Below are positions 1-8,154 of a stretch of DNA of 53,442 bases, piece by piece. Under the pieces are notes generated by a model. That model was not told the DNA's origin and ran no database searches. It was given only the letters and a program-made list of their open reading frames with translations. The stretch is from NCBI GenBank assembly GCA_030432595.1, contig JAUIGU010000027.1, positions 1 to 53,442 on the forward strand. Direction: 5' to 3'. Position 1 is the first letter of the stretch, and each line of letters starts with the position of its first letter. Source of the stretch: Phycisphaerae bacterium. Its GTDB lineage: Bacteria > Planctomycetota > Phycisphaerae > Phycisphaerales > Phycisphaeraceae. The translations under genes were made by a program, and so were the position numbers.

Positions 1-53
1 TTTTCCCGAGACACGGCCTCACCGACCTGGAACCCCACAACGACCTGCGGGCA
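1..53. repeat. 53-bp dispersed repeat, copy 1 (cut by window edge)
   Basis: The first 53 bases recur without mismatch at 43068-43120 in the same orientation. Similarity continues in degraded form for about 60 bases further right in both copies, ending near a shared tgcgca. The left boundary cannot be seen because the window starts inside the repeat, which would fit an assembly contig that breaks at a repeat. Read on the minus strand, one frame is open through the copy (reading ...VVVGFQVGEAVSRE), so it may be the end of a duplicated gene. Confidence 0.8.
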
Positions 54-323
54 CCCCCGGAAGTGTTTGACTCCCGGGTTACTTCGGGGCGCGGGCACAC
101 ATTGTTGCGCAGCAGATTGAACCGCGGAGGCGCGGTGGACGCGGAGGTCGTGCAGTGCAAAGCTTTTATGTTTTCAGCCGCAGTCCCACGGACTGCGGGC
201 CAAGCGATCAGAACCTGCGCAATTCGCGCTGCCCGTGGGGCGGCGGCTGTCGATACTCACCGTGTGGGGGCGGCGTGGGGGTTGGGGAGTGATGGCGGCC
301 CCGTTGCCGATCGTTCCGGGCGG

Positions 324-340
324 GCCAATCGCGGATTGGC
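324..340. promoter_or_regulatory. Palindromic operator-like site over the acpP -35
   Basis: GCCAATC-GCG-GATTGGC is a perfect inverted repeat with 7-bp arms and a 3-bp centre. It overlaps the proposed -35 hexamer TTGGCG at 336-341. Position and symmetry suit a dimeric repressor of the acpP-fabF unit. No regulator is identified, and such a palindrome could occur by chance in GC-rich DNA. Confidence 0.45.
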
Positions 341-365
341 GGCGTTCAGGGCGGGTCGCTATGAT
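336..365 (+). promoter_or_regulatory. Putative sigma-70 promoter for acpP-fabF
   Basis: TTGGCG (336-341), an 18-bp spacer and TATGAT (360-365) make a good -35/-10 pair in otherwise GC-rich sequence. It predicts a transcript starting near 372 with a leader of about 235 nt before the acpP ATG. The same 18-bp spacing is seen at the proposed tRNA-Val and ilv leader promoters. Confidence 0.55.
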
Positions 366-608
366 CCGGCCTTGTGGAAAAACCGCCGGTTCACCCGGGT
401 TGGACGGCCCGGCGGCGGGCCGTTAACGTCCCGGGAACGCGGGTGGTGGGCCTGATCCCCTCCCTCGGCCCGGCCCGCCGAACCGCCCGCAAGCCAGGGC
501 GTGCGTACCGGACGACGCCCGCATCCGCGACCCGACCCGTACCCGCCCGGGCCCCGTTGAACCCGTTTCGCCCCGGGACGCATTCGCCAGACTCAGGAGC
601 ACGTGAAC

Positions 609-857
609 ATGGATGAGCAAGCCATCAGGGACAAGGTCTACGAGATCGTCGCCGAGCAGATGGGCGTCGATAAGGCCGAGATCAAGGACGAGACGCACTT
701 CGTCAACGACCTCAACGCCGACTCGCTGGACACCGTCGAATTGGTGATGGAGTTCGAAGACGAGTTCGAGACCTCGATCCCCGACGAAGAGGCCGAGAAG
801 ATCCAGACCGTCGGCCAGGCGATCTCCTTCATCAAGGAACACCAGGACAACGACTGA
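609..857 (+). CDS. acpP: Acyl carrier protein
   Basis: Small acidic carrier protein (82 aa) that holds growing acyl chains of type II fatty acid synthesis on a phosphopantetheine arm. The attachment serine is S39 in the DSLD motif (residues 38-41), and the acidic helix II ([11 protein letters not shown]) follows as in typical ACPs. I chose ATG 609 because an AGGAG at 595-599 sits 9 nt upstream; GTG 603, in the same frame, would be too close to it. fabF follows 127 bp downstream, a common pairing, so the two probably share the promoter near 336-365. The identification is secure. Confidence 0.97.
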   Translation: MDEQAIRDKVYEIVAEQMGVDKAEIKDETHFVNDLNADSLDTVELVMEFEDEFETSIPDEEAEKIQTVGQAISFIKEHQDND

Positions 858-862
858 CCCGG

Positions 863-972
863 TTGTCGATGGTGGATTGCCGATTTCCGATTGAAGGCAC
901 GCCGTGGGGCCGCCAGAGGCGGCTTCGGCTCGACGTGGCGTTCACTCGGCAATCGGCATTTCTCATTCGGCC
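863..972. repeat. Word palindrome (weak) between acpP and fabF
   Basis: The left arm (863-892) is built of ggattg/cgattt/cgattg words. The right arm (943-972) carries complementary words such as cggcaatcggcat. The best direct pairing is gattgccga with tcggcaatc. Between them lies a perfect hairpin, gccgcc-aga-ggcggc (909-923). The left arm is G-rich and the right C-rich, as at the other loci. The right arm reaches into the ribosome-binding region of fabF. Confidence 0.5.
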
Positions 973-984
973 ATGGAGTATTTC

Positions 985-2232
985 ATGAGCAAGCGTCGCG
1001 TGGTCGTGACGGGGCTGGGTTTGGTGACTTCGTTGGGTCACGGCGTGGACGACGTGTTCACGAAGCTGTGCAACGGGGTGTCGGGCATCAAGCCGATCAC
1101 GCGCTTCGACACGACGGACTTCCCCGTGAAGTTCGGCGGGCAGGTCGACGACTGGGACGGGCCGCCGCAGTTCACCGGCCCCGAGCGCACGAAGATGGCC
1201 AAGAAGATGGACCGCTTCGCGCAGTTCGCGCTGAGCGCTTCGCTGGACGCGGTCGCCGATTCGGGCATCGATTTTGACAAAGAAGACCCCTGGCGGTGCG
1301 GCTCGATCATCGGGTCGGGCGTGGGCGGCATCGAGGAGTTCGCCGAGGGCCACGCGAAGATGCTCGCGAAGGGCCCGACGCGGGTGAGCCCGTTCATGGT
1401 GCCCAAGCTGATGTGCAACGCGGCGCCGGGGAACGTCAGCATCCACTTCGGCATCAAGGGCCCGAACAGCTCGGTCGCCACGGCGTGTGCGTCCGGCGCG
1501 CACTCGATCGGCGAGGCGGCGGAATGCATCCGGCACGGCGTGGCCGACGTCATGATCGCCGGCGGCGCCGAGGCGGCGCTGACCCCGCTGGGCACCGCGT
1601 GCTTCATCGCGCTCAAAGCGCTGTCGAAGCGCAACGACGAGCCGACCCGGGCCTCGCGCCCGTGGGACGCGGACCGCGACGGCTTCGTGCTCGCCGAGGC
1701 GGCGGGCATCGTCGTGCTCGAAGAGTTGGAGCACGCCAAGCAGCGCGGCGCGAACATCTACGGCGAGTTCCTCGGCTTCGGGCAGAGTGCGGACGGCTCG
1801 CACATCACCGCGCCGCTCGAGGGCGGCGAGGGCGCGAGCTTCGCGATGAACGCCGCGCTCGAAGACGCCGGCATCAACGCCGACGACATCGACTACATCA
1901 ACGCCCACGGCACGAGCACGGGCCTGGGCGACCTCGCCGAGACCCGCGCCGTCAAGCTCACCTTCGGCGAGAACACCAAGACCCCGGTGAGCTCGACCAA
2001 GTCCATGACCGGCCACCCCCTGGGCGCGGCCGGCGGTGTCGAGGCGGTGATCATCGCCAAGGTCCTCCAGACCGGCCAGATCCCCCCCACCATCAACCTC
2101 GAACACCCCAGCGAAGGCTGCGACCTGGACTACGTCCCCAACGAGGGCCGGCAGGCCGACGTGAAGTACGCGATCAGCAACAGCTTCGGCTTCGGCGGGC
2201 ACAACGTGGCGCTGGTGATGGGGAAGGTTTGA
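985..2232 (+). CDS. fabF: Beta-ketoacyl-ACP synthase II
   Basis: Condensing enzyme of fatty acid elongation that joins malonyl-ACP to an acyl-enzyme intermediate. The protein is 415 aa, the usual FabF length. The nucleophile is C168 in VATACASGAHS, with H308 (NAHGTSTGLGD) and H344 (MTGHPLGAAGG) completing the Cys-His-His triad and K339 just before the second histidine. ATG 985 is chosen because the homologous start is MSKRRVVVTG and GGAG at 975-978 gives a 6-nt spacing; in-frame starts at 904 and 973 would add unrelated residues. It forms a two-gene unit with acpP. Confidence 0.96.
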   Translation: MSKRRVVVTGLGLVTSLGHGVDDVFTKLCNGVSGIKPITRFDTTDFPVKFGGQVDDWDGPPQFTGPERTKMAKKMDRFAQFALSASLDAVADSGIDFDKEDPWRCGSIIGSGVGGIEEFAEGHAKMLAKGPTRVSPFMVPKLMCNAAPGNVSIHFGIKGPNSSVATACASGAHSIGEAAECIRHGVADVMIAGGAEAALTPLGTACFIALKALSKRNDEPTRASRPWDADRDGFVLAEAAGIVVLEELEHAKQRGANIYGEFLGFGQSADGSHITAPLEGGEGASFAMNAALEDAGINADDIDYINAHGTSTGLGDLAETRAVKLTFGENTKTPVSSTKSMTGHPLGAAGGVEAVIIAKVLQTGQIPPTINLEHPSEGCDLDYVPNEGRQADVKYAISNSFGFGGHNVALVMGKV

Positions 2233-2262
2233 GGGGCCGGGTTGCCCAGTCGAGGGCGGCGT

Positions 2263-2413
2263 GGGGTCTGGGACTGAGGGGTTGGGGTTTGGGGTTGGGC
2301 AAGCAGGGGTGGACTGGATGATTGCGGGTTCTGAAGTTTCGGGCGGTGTTGCAATGCGGGTTTGTGCCGGGCGTTGCGCTCTCCAGACCCCGATACCCCA
2401 AGCCCCAGACCCG
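2263..2413. repeat. Word palindrome between fabF and tatA
   Basis: Left arm 2263-2299 is a degenerate run of ggggtt/ggggttt/gggtctggg words. Right arm 2381-2413 is the complementary run (ccagacccc, ataccccaagcccc, agaccc). Reverse-complementing the right arm gives gggtctggggcttgggg, which closely matches the left. The loop of about 80 nt shows no ORF or motif. The G-rich arm comes first. It lies downstream of fabF and could end transcription, but has no T-tract. Confidence 0.7.
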
Positions 2414-2457
2414 CGCTGGGCGTCCCCTAACTCCTGCCACCTTCACCGCAGCCCGGG

Positions 2458-2463
2458 TACAAT
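2458..2463 (+). promoter_or_regulatory. -10 box of a probable leaderless tatA promoter
   Basis: TACAAT lies exactly 6 nt before the tatA ATG. Transcription starting about 7 nt after the box would begin at the A of the start codon, so the mRNA would be leaderless. No clear -35 and no ribosome-binding site are visible. The same geometry recurs at several other genes in this window. Confidence 0.5.
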
Positions 2464-2469
2464 GTCGCC

Positions 2470-2766
2470 ATGACCTCCCTGTTCCTCACGCTCGCGTTTA
2501 TCAGTCAGATCGGTCCGTTGCAATGGATCATCATTGCGGCGGTGGGCCTGATCATCTTCGGCAAGCGGCTGCCCGAGGTCGGCCGGTCGCTGGGTAAGGG
2601 CATCGTCGAGTTCAAGAAAGGGCTGCAGGGCATCGGCGAGGAGATCGAAAAAGGGGGTGCCGACGCGAACAAACGCCTCGAAGACCAGCCGCGCGAGACC
2701 AAGGAGCCAGGCCCGGCCGTGACCGAACGCCGCGAGTCCGAACCGACCGAGTCCCGGCAGTCGTGA
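2470..2766 (+). CDS. tatA: Twin-arginine translocase subunit TatA/E
   Basis: Pore-forming component of the Tat system, which exports folded proteins. The 98-aa protein has the expected order: a short N-terminal membrane helix (about residues 17-34, ending LIIFGKRLPE), the FG hinge, an amphipathic helix (VGRSLGKGIVEFKKGL) and a charged, low-complexity tail. No tatB or tatC lies nearby, so it is an orphan locus. ATG 2470 is the only start that keeps the helix intact. There is no ribosome-binding site but there is a TACAAT box 6 nt upstream. TatA and TatE cannot be told apart here. Confidence 0.93.
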   Translation: MTSLFLTLAFISQIGPLQWIIIAAVGLIIFGKRLPEVGRSLGKGIVEFKKGLQGIGEEIEKGGADANKRLEDQPRETKEPGPAVTERRESEPTESRQS

Positions 2767-2777
2767 AGTTTTGGCGA

Positions 2778-2807
2778 TTGGTCGGTCTTTGGGTTTGCTG
2801 GTATGTT
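2778..2807 (+). promoter_or_regulatory. Putative promoter of tRNA-Val
   Basis: TTGGTC (2778-2783), an 18-bp spacer and TATGTT (2802-2807) predict a start near 2814, about 33 nt before the tRNA 5' end. This is the only plausible -35/-10 pair in the 80-bp gap after tatA. Confidence 0.45.
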
Positions 2808-2846
2808 TTCCGGTCCGCCCCGGCGTTTGTGCGTCGCGGACCGTTC

Positions 2847-2920
2847 GGGCGATTAGCTCAGTTGGCTAGAGCGCACCCTTCACACGGGTGAGGTCACAGG
2901 TTCGAGCCCTGTATCGCCCA
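2847..2920 (+). tRNA. tRNA-Val (anticodon CAC)
   Basis: A full cloverleaf can be drawn over 74 nt. The acceptor GGGCGAT pairs with ATCGCCC, the D-stem is GCTC/GAGC, the anticodon stem CACCC/GGGTG closes loop TTCACAC, and the T-arm ACAGG-TTCGAGC-CCTGT follows. Positions 34-36 read CAC, decoding GTG valine codons. The discriminator is A and no CCA is encoded. Confidence 0.96.
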
Positions 2921-3118
2921 CTTTTCAGTATTCAAGTGGAAAGCACGCGTTAGAGCGGACGGCGCGATTGAGTTCCGTCGGTGAGGGTGTGGCTTTCGGG
3001 CAAAGTGGACTTGACGGTGGCGGGCCCGATGGGCTTGCGTGGGCGCACGTGGCCGCGCGCGACCGCTTCGACGGGAACGGGCGCATCGGCGTCGATCGGT
3101 CGTGGACCCCGGGGCGAA

Positions 3119-5011
3119 TCACTGGGGTGCGAGTTCGAGGCGGAGGTAGTCATAGATGACGCCGGCGTTGGGGTCGCCGGCGGGGACGGTGAGGGTGAGG
3201 GTATTTGCACCCTTCTTGAGGAACGACGCGTCGAAAGTTGCGGCGCGTTCTCGCCAATCGCCGCGGGTCTGGTGACGGGTGAGGGCGCCGTCGCTGCGGC
3301 CGAAGTCGATGGGGGCCTGGTCCTGGCCGTTGACCTTGAGGTGCAGGACGGGGTTGCCGCCGGTGCCGGTGAGGGCGATGCGCAGGGTGGCTTGGCCCGT
3401 CGGTGATTGATCCAAGTTGAAGTTGATGGTGCGTGACGAGGGCTTGTTGTCGCCGGCGATGCCGCGGAAGGGGCGGACGCGGGCTTCGGGGTCGTCGATA
3501 AAAGGTGTGTGGGCGTAGAACCAGTCGGTGGCCGGGTTGGATTCGCCGATGGTGAAGGTGGTGTCGGCGGGGAAGGATTCGGCGTAGCGCAGCGCCGCGC
3601 CGGGGTGCCAGAAGCGGTCGGCGCCGGCGAACTCCGACGCGTCGCGGTCGGGCTTGCCGATCTCCCAGTGGGTTTGGCCGTGGCGGACGGGGGTCCACTC
3701 GAGTTCGCCGAGGTCGACCTCGCTGCCTTGGGGGACTTCAACGGAAGCGTGGAACAGTTCGCCGAGCACGCCGTCGGCGAAGGCGTGGAGGTTGTAGGTG
3801 CCGGCCGGGACGTGGGGGATGGCGAACGTGCCGTCGCGTTGGTCGCTGCGGACCCAGTGCTGATAGAACTTGGCGTCGTGCTGCCAGTCGATCTCGCGCG
3901 TGCCGTCGGTGGTGGCGACGGTGTAGGGCGTGCGGGTGAGGCCGATGGTGAGGCGGCCGGGGAGCTCGCCGTTGAGGTCAAGCTGCGTGTCGCGGAGCAC
4001 GACGCGGCCGCGGACGGTGGAGCGTTGTGTGGCGTGGGCGTAGTCGCCGCCCTGGACCCAGTCGTAGGGCCAGGCGGTTTCTTCCTGTTTCAGACGGGCT
4101 TTGGCGTCGTCCCACATGGCGGCGGAGGAGTCGCCTTCGTTGGCGTACATGACGATGGGGCCGACGACTTTTTTCCACGGTTCGCCGTCTTCGAGGATGA
4201 TCTGGGCGTGGCCGTAGTGGCTGCTGCGCCAGTAGCAGAAGACGACGAGGTTGCCGTGCACGAGGAACTCGGGCTGGGTCGGGCCGGCGCTGAGGAACTC
4301 GGGGGAGGGGATGAGCATCCACCAGCCCAGGCCGTCGTCGGGGTTGGTCGCGCCGTAGGCGCGGTGGTCGAACTGGGTGGTGGTGTAGATGTATTTGTCC
4401 GCGCCGTCAGGCGTGTCGGGCCACTCGGGCAGCAGCGGGTACTGTCCGTCGCGGAGTTCGTCGATGTGCAGGTGCGTGAAGCCGGGGTCGAGCTTGGCGG
4501 CGAGGCGGGCTTCGGTGAAGTCGCCCGCGGGGTAGTCGGGTTTGTGCTCGAAGATGGTATAGGCGTAGACGGCCGCGTCGTCACGCGCGAGGCTGTAGCG
4601 GATGTCGATGTCAACCGCGATGTCGCCCTCTTCGGGCGCGCCGGGGCCGAAGCCCATGAACTTGCCGCCGGAGACGCCTTTAACGGAGACCTCGGCGCGG
4701 TCGCCTGCGTTGTCGGCCGGGTCGATGGTGACTTTGGTTTCGATCGCTTCGCCACCCTTGACGTCGTGCGACCAATAAACGAACGGGTGCCCGGAGCGGT
4801 CGGTCAGCGTTTCTCTGCCTTTGTATTGCATCGAGACCAGGTCGCCGCTTTCCTTGGAGACCTTGACGCTGAGCGTGCCGTTGCTCATGGTGAACGTGGT
4901 GTCGTCCTGGCTGAGCGTGACCGCGCCGGTTTCCTGAGCCGAAACCTCGAACACCCAACCGACCATACAAACGACACAGATCGCAACGCGGCACATCGCC
5001 GGGGTTTTCAT
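3119..5011 (-). CDS. Rhamnogalacturonan lyase, PL4 family (exported)
   Basis: Predicted secreted polysaccharide lyase of 630 aa that would cleave the rhamnogalacturonan-I backbone of pectin by beta-elimination. Residues 1-25 form a signal peptide ending VSAQ. The N-terminal half resembles the PL4 catalytic super-sandwich (YIYTTTQFDHRAYG, GWWMLIPSPEF, GGPTQP-like segment). A fibronectin-type linker follows (RGRVVLRDTQLDLNGELPGR, PAGTYNLHAFADGVLGE) and then a C-terminal carbohydrate-binding-like beta domain (FWHPGAALRYAE to YDYLRLEL), the three-domain order of PL4 enzymes. The start at 5011 has AAAGGT 7 nt upstream; the longer open frame is not supported. It lies downstream of a CE15 esterase on the same strand, 136 bp apart. 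Family recall is good; substrate is inferred. Confidence 0.82.
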   Translation of the reverse strand: MKTPAMCRVAICVVCMVGWVFEVSAQETGAVTLSQDDTTFTMSNGTLSVKVSKESGDLVSMQYKGRETLTDRSGHPFVYWSHDVKGGEAIETKVTIDPADNAGDRAEVSVKGVSGGKFMGFGPGAPEEGDIAVDIDIRYSLARDDAAVYAYTIFEHKPDYPAGDFTEARLAAKLDPGFTHLHIDELRDGQYPLLPEWPDTPDGADKYIYTTTQFDHRAYGATNPDDGLGWWMLIPSPEFLSAGPTQPEFLVHGNLVVFCYWRSSHYGHAQIILEDGEPWKKVVGPIVMYANEGDSSAAMWDDAKARLKQEETAWPYDWVQGGDYAHATQRSTVRGRVVLRDTQLDLNGELPGRLTIGLTRTPYTVATTDGTREIDWQHDAKFYQHWVRSDQRDGTFAIPHVPAGTYNLHAFADGVLGELFHASVEVPQGSEVDLGELEWTPVRHGQTHWEIGKPDRDASEFAGADRFWHPGAALRYAESFPADTTFTIGESNPATDWFYAHTPFIDDPEARVRPFRGIAGDNKPSSRTINFNLDQSPTGQATLRIALTGTGGNPVLHLKVNGQDQAPIDFGRSDGALTRHQTRGDWRERAATFDASFLKKGANTLTLTVPAGDPNAGVIYDYLRLELAPQ

Positions 5012-5147
5012 GGTTAGACCTTTCGGAGATTCGGGCACGGAGAGGAAGACGGACGGGTCACAACCTATCGTAGCCAGGCTCGCCCGCGATCCCGGATTGG
5101 GCGGCTGATCAAGCGGGTTTGAACCGCCGTCCTTGCAAGTGCTCAGC

Positions 5148-6494
5148 TCATTCAGCGTCGGGCGGGGCCATGCCCTTGAGGTGGATGTCGAGGAAGTCGT
5201 AGAACGTCGGCCAGACCGTGGGCGGGACGCCGTGGCCGCCTTCGTGCATGAAGAAGCCCAGCGTGGTCGGCAGCAGTTGGCCGGTCGGGGGGAACTCGAA
5301 CTGCGGGATGCCCTGCGCGCCGAGCAGTTCGTAGACCGGGGACGCCGCGCGGGCGGCGATGAACTCGCCGTAGGGGTCGGAGAAGCGGTCGGAATCACCG
5401 ACGTGCAGCAGGAGCGGGCGCGGGGCCAGGAGCGCGAGGATCATGTGCGAATCCCACGGGGCTTCGTGCATGCGGCCGACCCAGTCCTGGAGGTTGCGGG
5501 CGAACCAATACGGGTAACGCGTGGGCGCGACGAGGTGGGCGATGCGTTCGCCGTAGGCGCGTCGGCTGAGCGAAGCGCCGCCCTCGCCGGACACGCTGGC
5601 GACCACGCAGGCGATGCGTTGGTCGCGGGCCCCCGCCCAGAGCACGGTCTTGCCCAGGCGCGACGCGCCGGTGATCGCGATCTTCTTGGCATCGACCTGC
5701 GCGTCCGTCTCGAAATAGTCCAGCGCGCGGCTGACGCCCCACCCCCACGCCGCGATCGCGCCCCACTCGTCGGGTGCGGGCTCGGCCTGACCGTCGGCGA
5801 GGTACAGCGCGCGCACGCCGTGAGCAAGCGAATCGAGCGAATCGGGATCGACGTCGGAGTAGTTAAACGTGGCGATGCCGTAGCCGCGTTCGACGGCCAG
5901 CGGGACGTTGAGCCGGAAGAATCCGCGGCGCTGCGGATCGGGCGCGACGCGCGTCTTGGTGTCCCGGTCCCACTGCCGGCCGGGCTTGACGCCTGCGTCG
6001 TCGACCGCGTTGCCGTTGGGGCCCCAGCCGATCGCGAGCATGAGCGGTACCGGGCCCTCCGCGTCGGCGGGCAGGTAGATCAGCAGGTCCATGTAGTGGT
6101 CGTCGCGGTCGTCGGTGAAGTAGATGGTGACTTGTTTGCGGATGGCGGTTCCGTCATAAGCGGGCGTGCCCTCGTCGAAGACCTCGAAGCTCAGGGTCTC
6201 GGGCCGGCCCGGGGCGCGGCCGTACTGGTTGTCTTCGACCAGATTGAACACCTCGGGCCGGCGCTGCTGCCACCACTGTTCTGGCGTCGTGACCGCCCCG
6301 CCGTTGTTCAGCCTGAGTATCTCGGGAAGCTCGTGCGTGCCGGCCATCGCTTCGGTGTAGAGGACCGGGATGTCGGCGACGCCCGGGTACTCGTTGGGCG
6401 CATCGCGGATCTGTCCCGCCACGGGGGTCGTCCACATTGCACCACCCGACATCACGGCGGCGGCACACAGGAATCGCCAGGGAGACTGGATCAT
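5148..6494 (-). CDS. Glucuronoyl esterase, CE15 family (exported)
   Basis: Alpha/beta hydrolase of 448 aa related to 4-O-methyl-glucuronoyl methylesterases, which cut ester links between glucuronic acid side chains and lignin or alcohols. The nucleophile motif GASRLGK (GxSRxGK) lies at roughly residue 255, followed by SGEGGASLSRR, a CE15 landmark. The catalytic histidine is probably in FMHEGGHGVPP near the C-terminus. An N-terminal signal peptide is present (MIQSPWRFLCAAAVMSGG...VAG). I chose ATG 6494, 10 nt after AAAAGG, over an upstream in-frame ATG. With the PL4 lyase it forms a small plant or algal cell-wall degradation unit. Confidence 0.85.
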   Translation of the reverse strand: MIQSPWRFLCAAAVMSGGAMWTTPVAGQIRDAPNEYPGVADIPVLYTEAMAGTHELPEILRLNNGGAVTTPEQWWQQRRPEVFNLVEDNQYGRAPGRPETLSFEVFDEGTPAYDGTAIRKQVTIYFTDDRDDHYMDLLIYLPADAEGPVPLMLAIGWGPNGNAVDDAGVKPGRQWDRDTKTRVAPDPQRRGFFRLNVPLAVERGYGIATFNYSDVDPDSLDSLAHGVRALYLADGQAEPAPDEWGAIAAWGWGVSRALDYFETDAQVDAKKIAITGASRLGKTVLWAGARDQRIACVVASVSGEGGASLSRRAYGERIAHLVAPTRYPYWFARNLQDWVGRMHEAPWDSHMILALLAPRPLLLHVGDSDRFSDPYGEFIAARAASPVYELLGAQGIPQFEFPPTGQLLPTTLGFFMHEGGHGVPPTVWPTFYDFLDIHLKGMAPPDAE

Positions 6495-6643
6495 GTTGTT
6501 GAATCCTTTTCGCGTCGGGGAAGACCGGCAACAGAGATGCAAACAGTCGAGACACCCAACGATAGCCCAACTGGCCGTTGTCGCCGCGTCGACGAAGTGG
6601 AGTCAATCCTGTCCGTCGTGCGATCGCGAGAAATGAAGTGAAA

Positions 6644-7558
6644 TCACGGGGCTTCGTCGAGCGCGGCCGGAGCGCCGGACAAGCCGTCCCGGATGACGCC
6701 CGGGCGGTCGGTGGTGACGCTGTCGACGCCCAGGGCGACGGCGGCGCGGGCGGCGGCGACGTCGTTAATGGTCCAGAGGTGGAAGCCGAAGCCGTGTTGC
6801 CGGAGCGTGGCGACGAAGTGGCCATCGACATGCTCGAACACGGCCTTGCAGCCGAGCCCGTCGGCGTGGACCGCGCGGAGTTGTCGAACGATCTGATCGA
6901 TGGTGGGCGCCCACGCGCCGCGGTTGTCGCGTTCGAAGCTGGTCAGCCAGTTGACCGTCCACCCGGGGCGCGCCGCTTTGACCGCGGCGACCACGTCGGC
7001 GTCGAAACTGATCACGGTGACCTGGTCGTCGGTCAGCCCGGATTGTTCAACAGACTCGAGCAGCGCCGGCAGGATCTCCGGGCCCGCCTTGACCTCGATA
7101 AAGACCCGTCCGTCGTTCGGCACGGTCGCGAGCGCGGCGTCCAGGCTCGGCGGCGACTGCCCGGCAAAGTCCGGCGACTTCCACCGGCCAACGTCGACGG
7201 CCTGGAGTTCTTGCAAGGTGTGTTCGGAGGCGACGAGGCCCGAGCCTTTGGGGCCGCCGCCGTTACCGGTGCGCCCGGTGTCGGCGTCGTGGAGGCAGAC
7301 CACGCGGCCGTCCGCGGTCAGCCGGACGTCGCACTCGAACGCGTCGGCGCCGTGTTGCCAGGCGAATTCGAAGGCGGCGAGCGTGTTCTCGGGCGCGTCG
7401 TGCGACGCGCCACGGTGCGCGACGATCAGCGGCAGGTTGCTGCGCGGGCCCTTGCCTTCAGGCTCATCGACGGGACCCGGACCGGAGTTGGCACAGGAAA
7501 CAAGCATCGGCACAAGGATGGCGAGAGGCGTCAAACAGATCGGCACGAATCGGTTCAT
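6644..7558 (-). CDS. Glycerophosphodiester phosphodiesterase, lipoprotein
   Basis: GDPD-family enzyme (304 aa) that hydrolyses glycerophosphodiesters to glycerol-3-phosphate and an alcohol. H48 (HRGAS), E57 (PENT), E75/D77 (FECDVRL) and H90 (CLHDAD) are the expected metal-binding and catalytic residues, and the end VDSVTTDRPG is typical. Residues 1-22 are a lipoprotein signal with lipobox LVSC (C22), so it should sit in a membrane facing the periplasm. It is transcribed alone, 149 bp upstream of the CE15 gene. A palindrome (GCCGATC-AC-GATCGGC) lies 91 bp upstream of its start. Confidence 0.9.
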   Translation of the reverse strand: MNRFVPICLTPLAILVPMLVSCANSGPGPVDEPEGKGPRSNLPLIVAHRGASHDAPENTLAAFEFAWQHGADAFECDVRLTADGRVVCLHDADTGRTGNGGGPKGSGLVASEHTLQELQAVDVGRWKSPDFAGQSPPSLDAALATVPNDGRVFIEVKAGPEILPALLESVEQSGLTDDQVTVISFDADVVAAVKAARPGWTVNWLTSFERDNRGAWAPTIDQIVRQLRAVHADGLGCKAVFEHVDGHFVATLRQHGFGFHLWTINDVAAARAAVALGVDSVTTDRPGVIRDGLSGAPAALDEAP

Positions 7559-8154
7559 CGACGGCGTCCAACCAGCAGACTCTACCGGGCGGCATGACCA
7601 CCCGACGTGCGAGCGTCACGCGGTAAGAGAGGATGCGGTGGGGTGACCGCCGATCACGATCGGCAACCGCGGTGAACGTTGCGCAAGCAACACGCGAAGA
7701 GGCAATTAAAAGAGCACGGGCCACCGCAGGGGATACGGCGACCCGCACTCGATCAGGGGCAGAAGGGATTGACGCTCAGACCCCCGGCGGGCCGGGGTGG
7801 TTTCTTTCCTAATGTTCAGGCGGCGGAGTCGGCCGACCCGCCCCTCCGCGGGCCGAACCGACATCGAAGCCGCCTGTTCGTCGCTGCTCTTTTCCCATTC
7901 CGGCCTGGGCCGGGGTATCCGGGCGACGCTGGGGAAAAGATGCCACGGCCCGAGCACCGGGCGACCGAAATGACGTCGATTTTTCATTGTTCCCGTTTTT
8001 GCAATGCTTTAGCGAAACAATCGTGGTGTTTCGCCGGTCGGCCGGTTGTGCCGACTGTTGCCCTGGAACCACAGCCCGGTGGGGTGGTTCGGCCGCGTTT
8101 CCCGGCGTTTTCGGGGCGTAAGATGGTGCAACCCTCGAAATGAAAGGCCGGACC
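7559..8154. other. Intergenic region between divergent gdpD-like and lpoB-like genes
   Basis: About 600 bases with no credible ORF. It holds a perfect 16-bp palindrome GCCGATCACGATCGGC at 7649-7664, near the GDPD gene. A GC hairpin at about 7782-7798 (ccccggcgggccgggg) is followed by tggtttcttt and could stop plus-strand transcription. TAAGAT at 8119-8124 is a possible -10 for the lipoprotein operon. I looked for RNase P, tmRNA, 6S and SRP RNA signatures and saw none. Confidence 0.5.
7649..7664. promoter_or_regulatory. 16-bp palindrome upstream of the GDPD gene
   Basis: GCCGATCACGATCGGC is a perfect inverted repeat with 7-bp arms and 2-bp centre. It is 91 bp upstream of the GDPD start and about 490 bp from the divergent lipoprotein operon. 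Its symmetry suits a repressor-type operator; no regulator is linked and function is inferred. Confidence 0.35.

Larger units (their letters stand above)
54..608. other. Non-coding region upstream of acpP
   Basis: About 550 bases without a credible gene. The open frames here have no recognisable protein and mirror each other on both strands. It contains a single-armed word array at 115-147 (cgcggagg/cgcggtgg words), a palindrome overlapping a promoter at 324-365, and then roughly 235 bases of GC-rich putative 5' leader before acpP. The leader has several short GC hairpins, such as the gcccggcggcgggc stretch near 408-421. I recognise no riboswitch. Confidence 0.6.

Noticed and set aside
904-984. 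Longer N-terminus of fabF starting at 904
   Set aside because: The added residues are unlike FabF, run through a word-repeat element, and a ribosome-binding site supports ATG 985.
2921-3118. Small ORFs between tRNA-Val and the PL4 gene
   Set aside because: They extend as shadows of the PL4 3' region and lack ribosome-binding sites. The gap shows nothing else.
3119-5398. A 759-residue reading of the PL4 gene
   Set aside because: The first 128 codons overlap the opposite-frame CE15 gene and the intergenic DNA. The signal peptide and ribosome-binding site place the start at 5011.
7679-8143. ORF in the gap between the GDPD and lpoB-like genes
   Set aside because: No coding pattern, no ribosome-binding site and no protein-like composition. 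The opposite strand is equally open.
7559-8154. A structured RNA gene (RNase P, tmRNA, 6S, SRP)
   Set aside because: None of the conserved cores of these RNAs was found. Only scattered GC hairpins are present.
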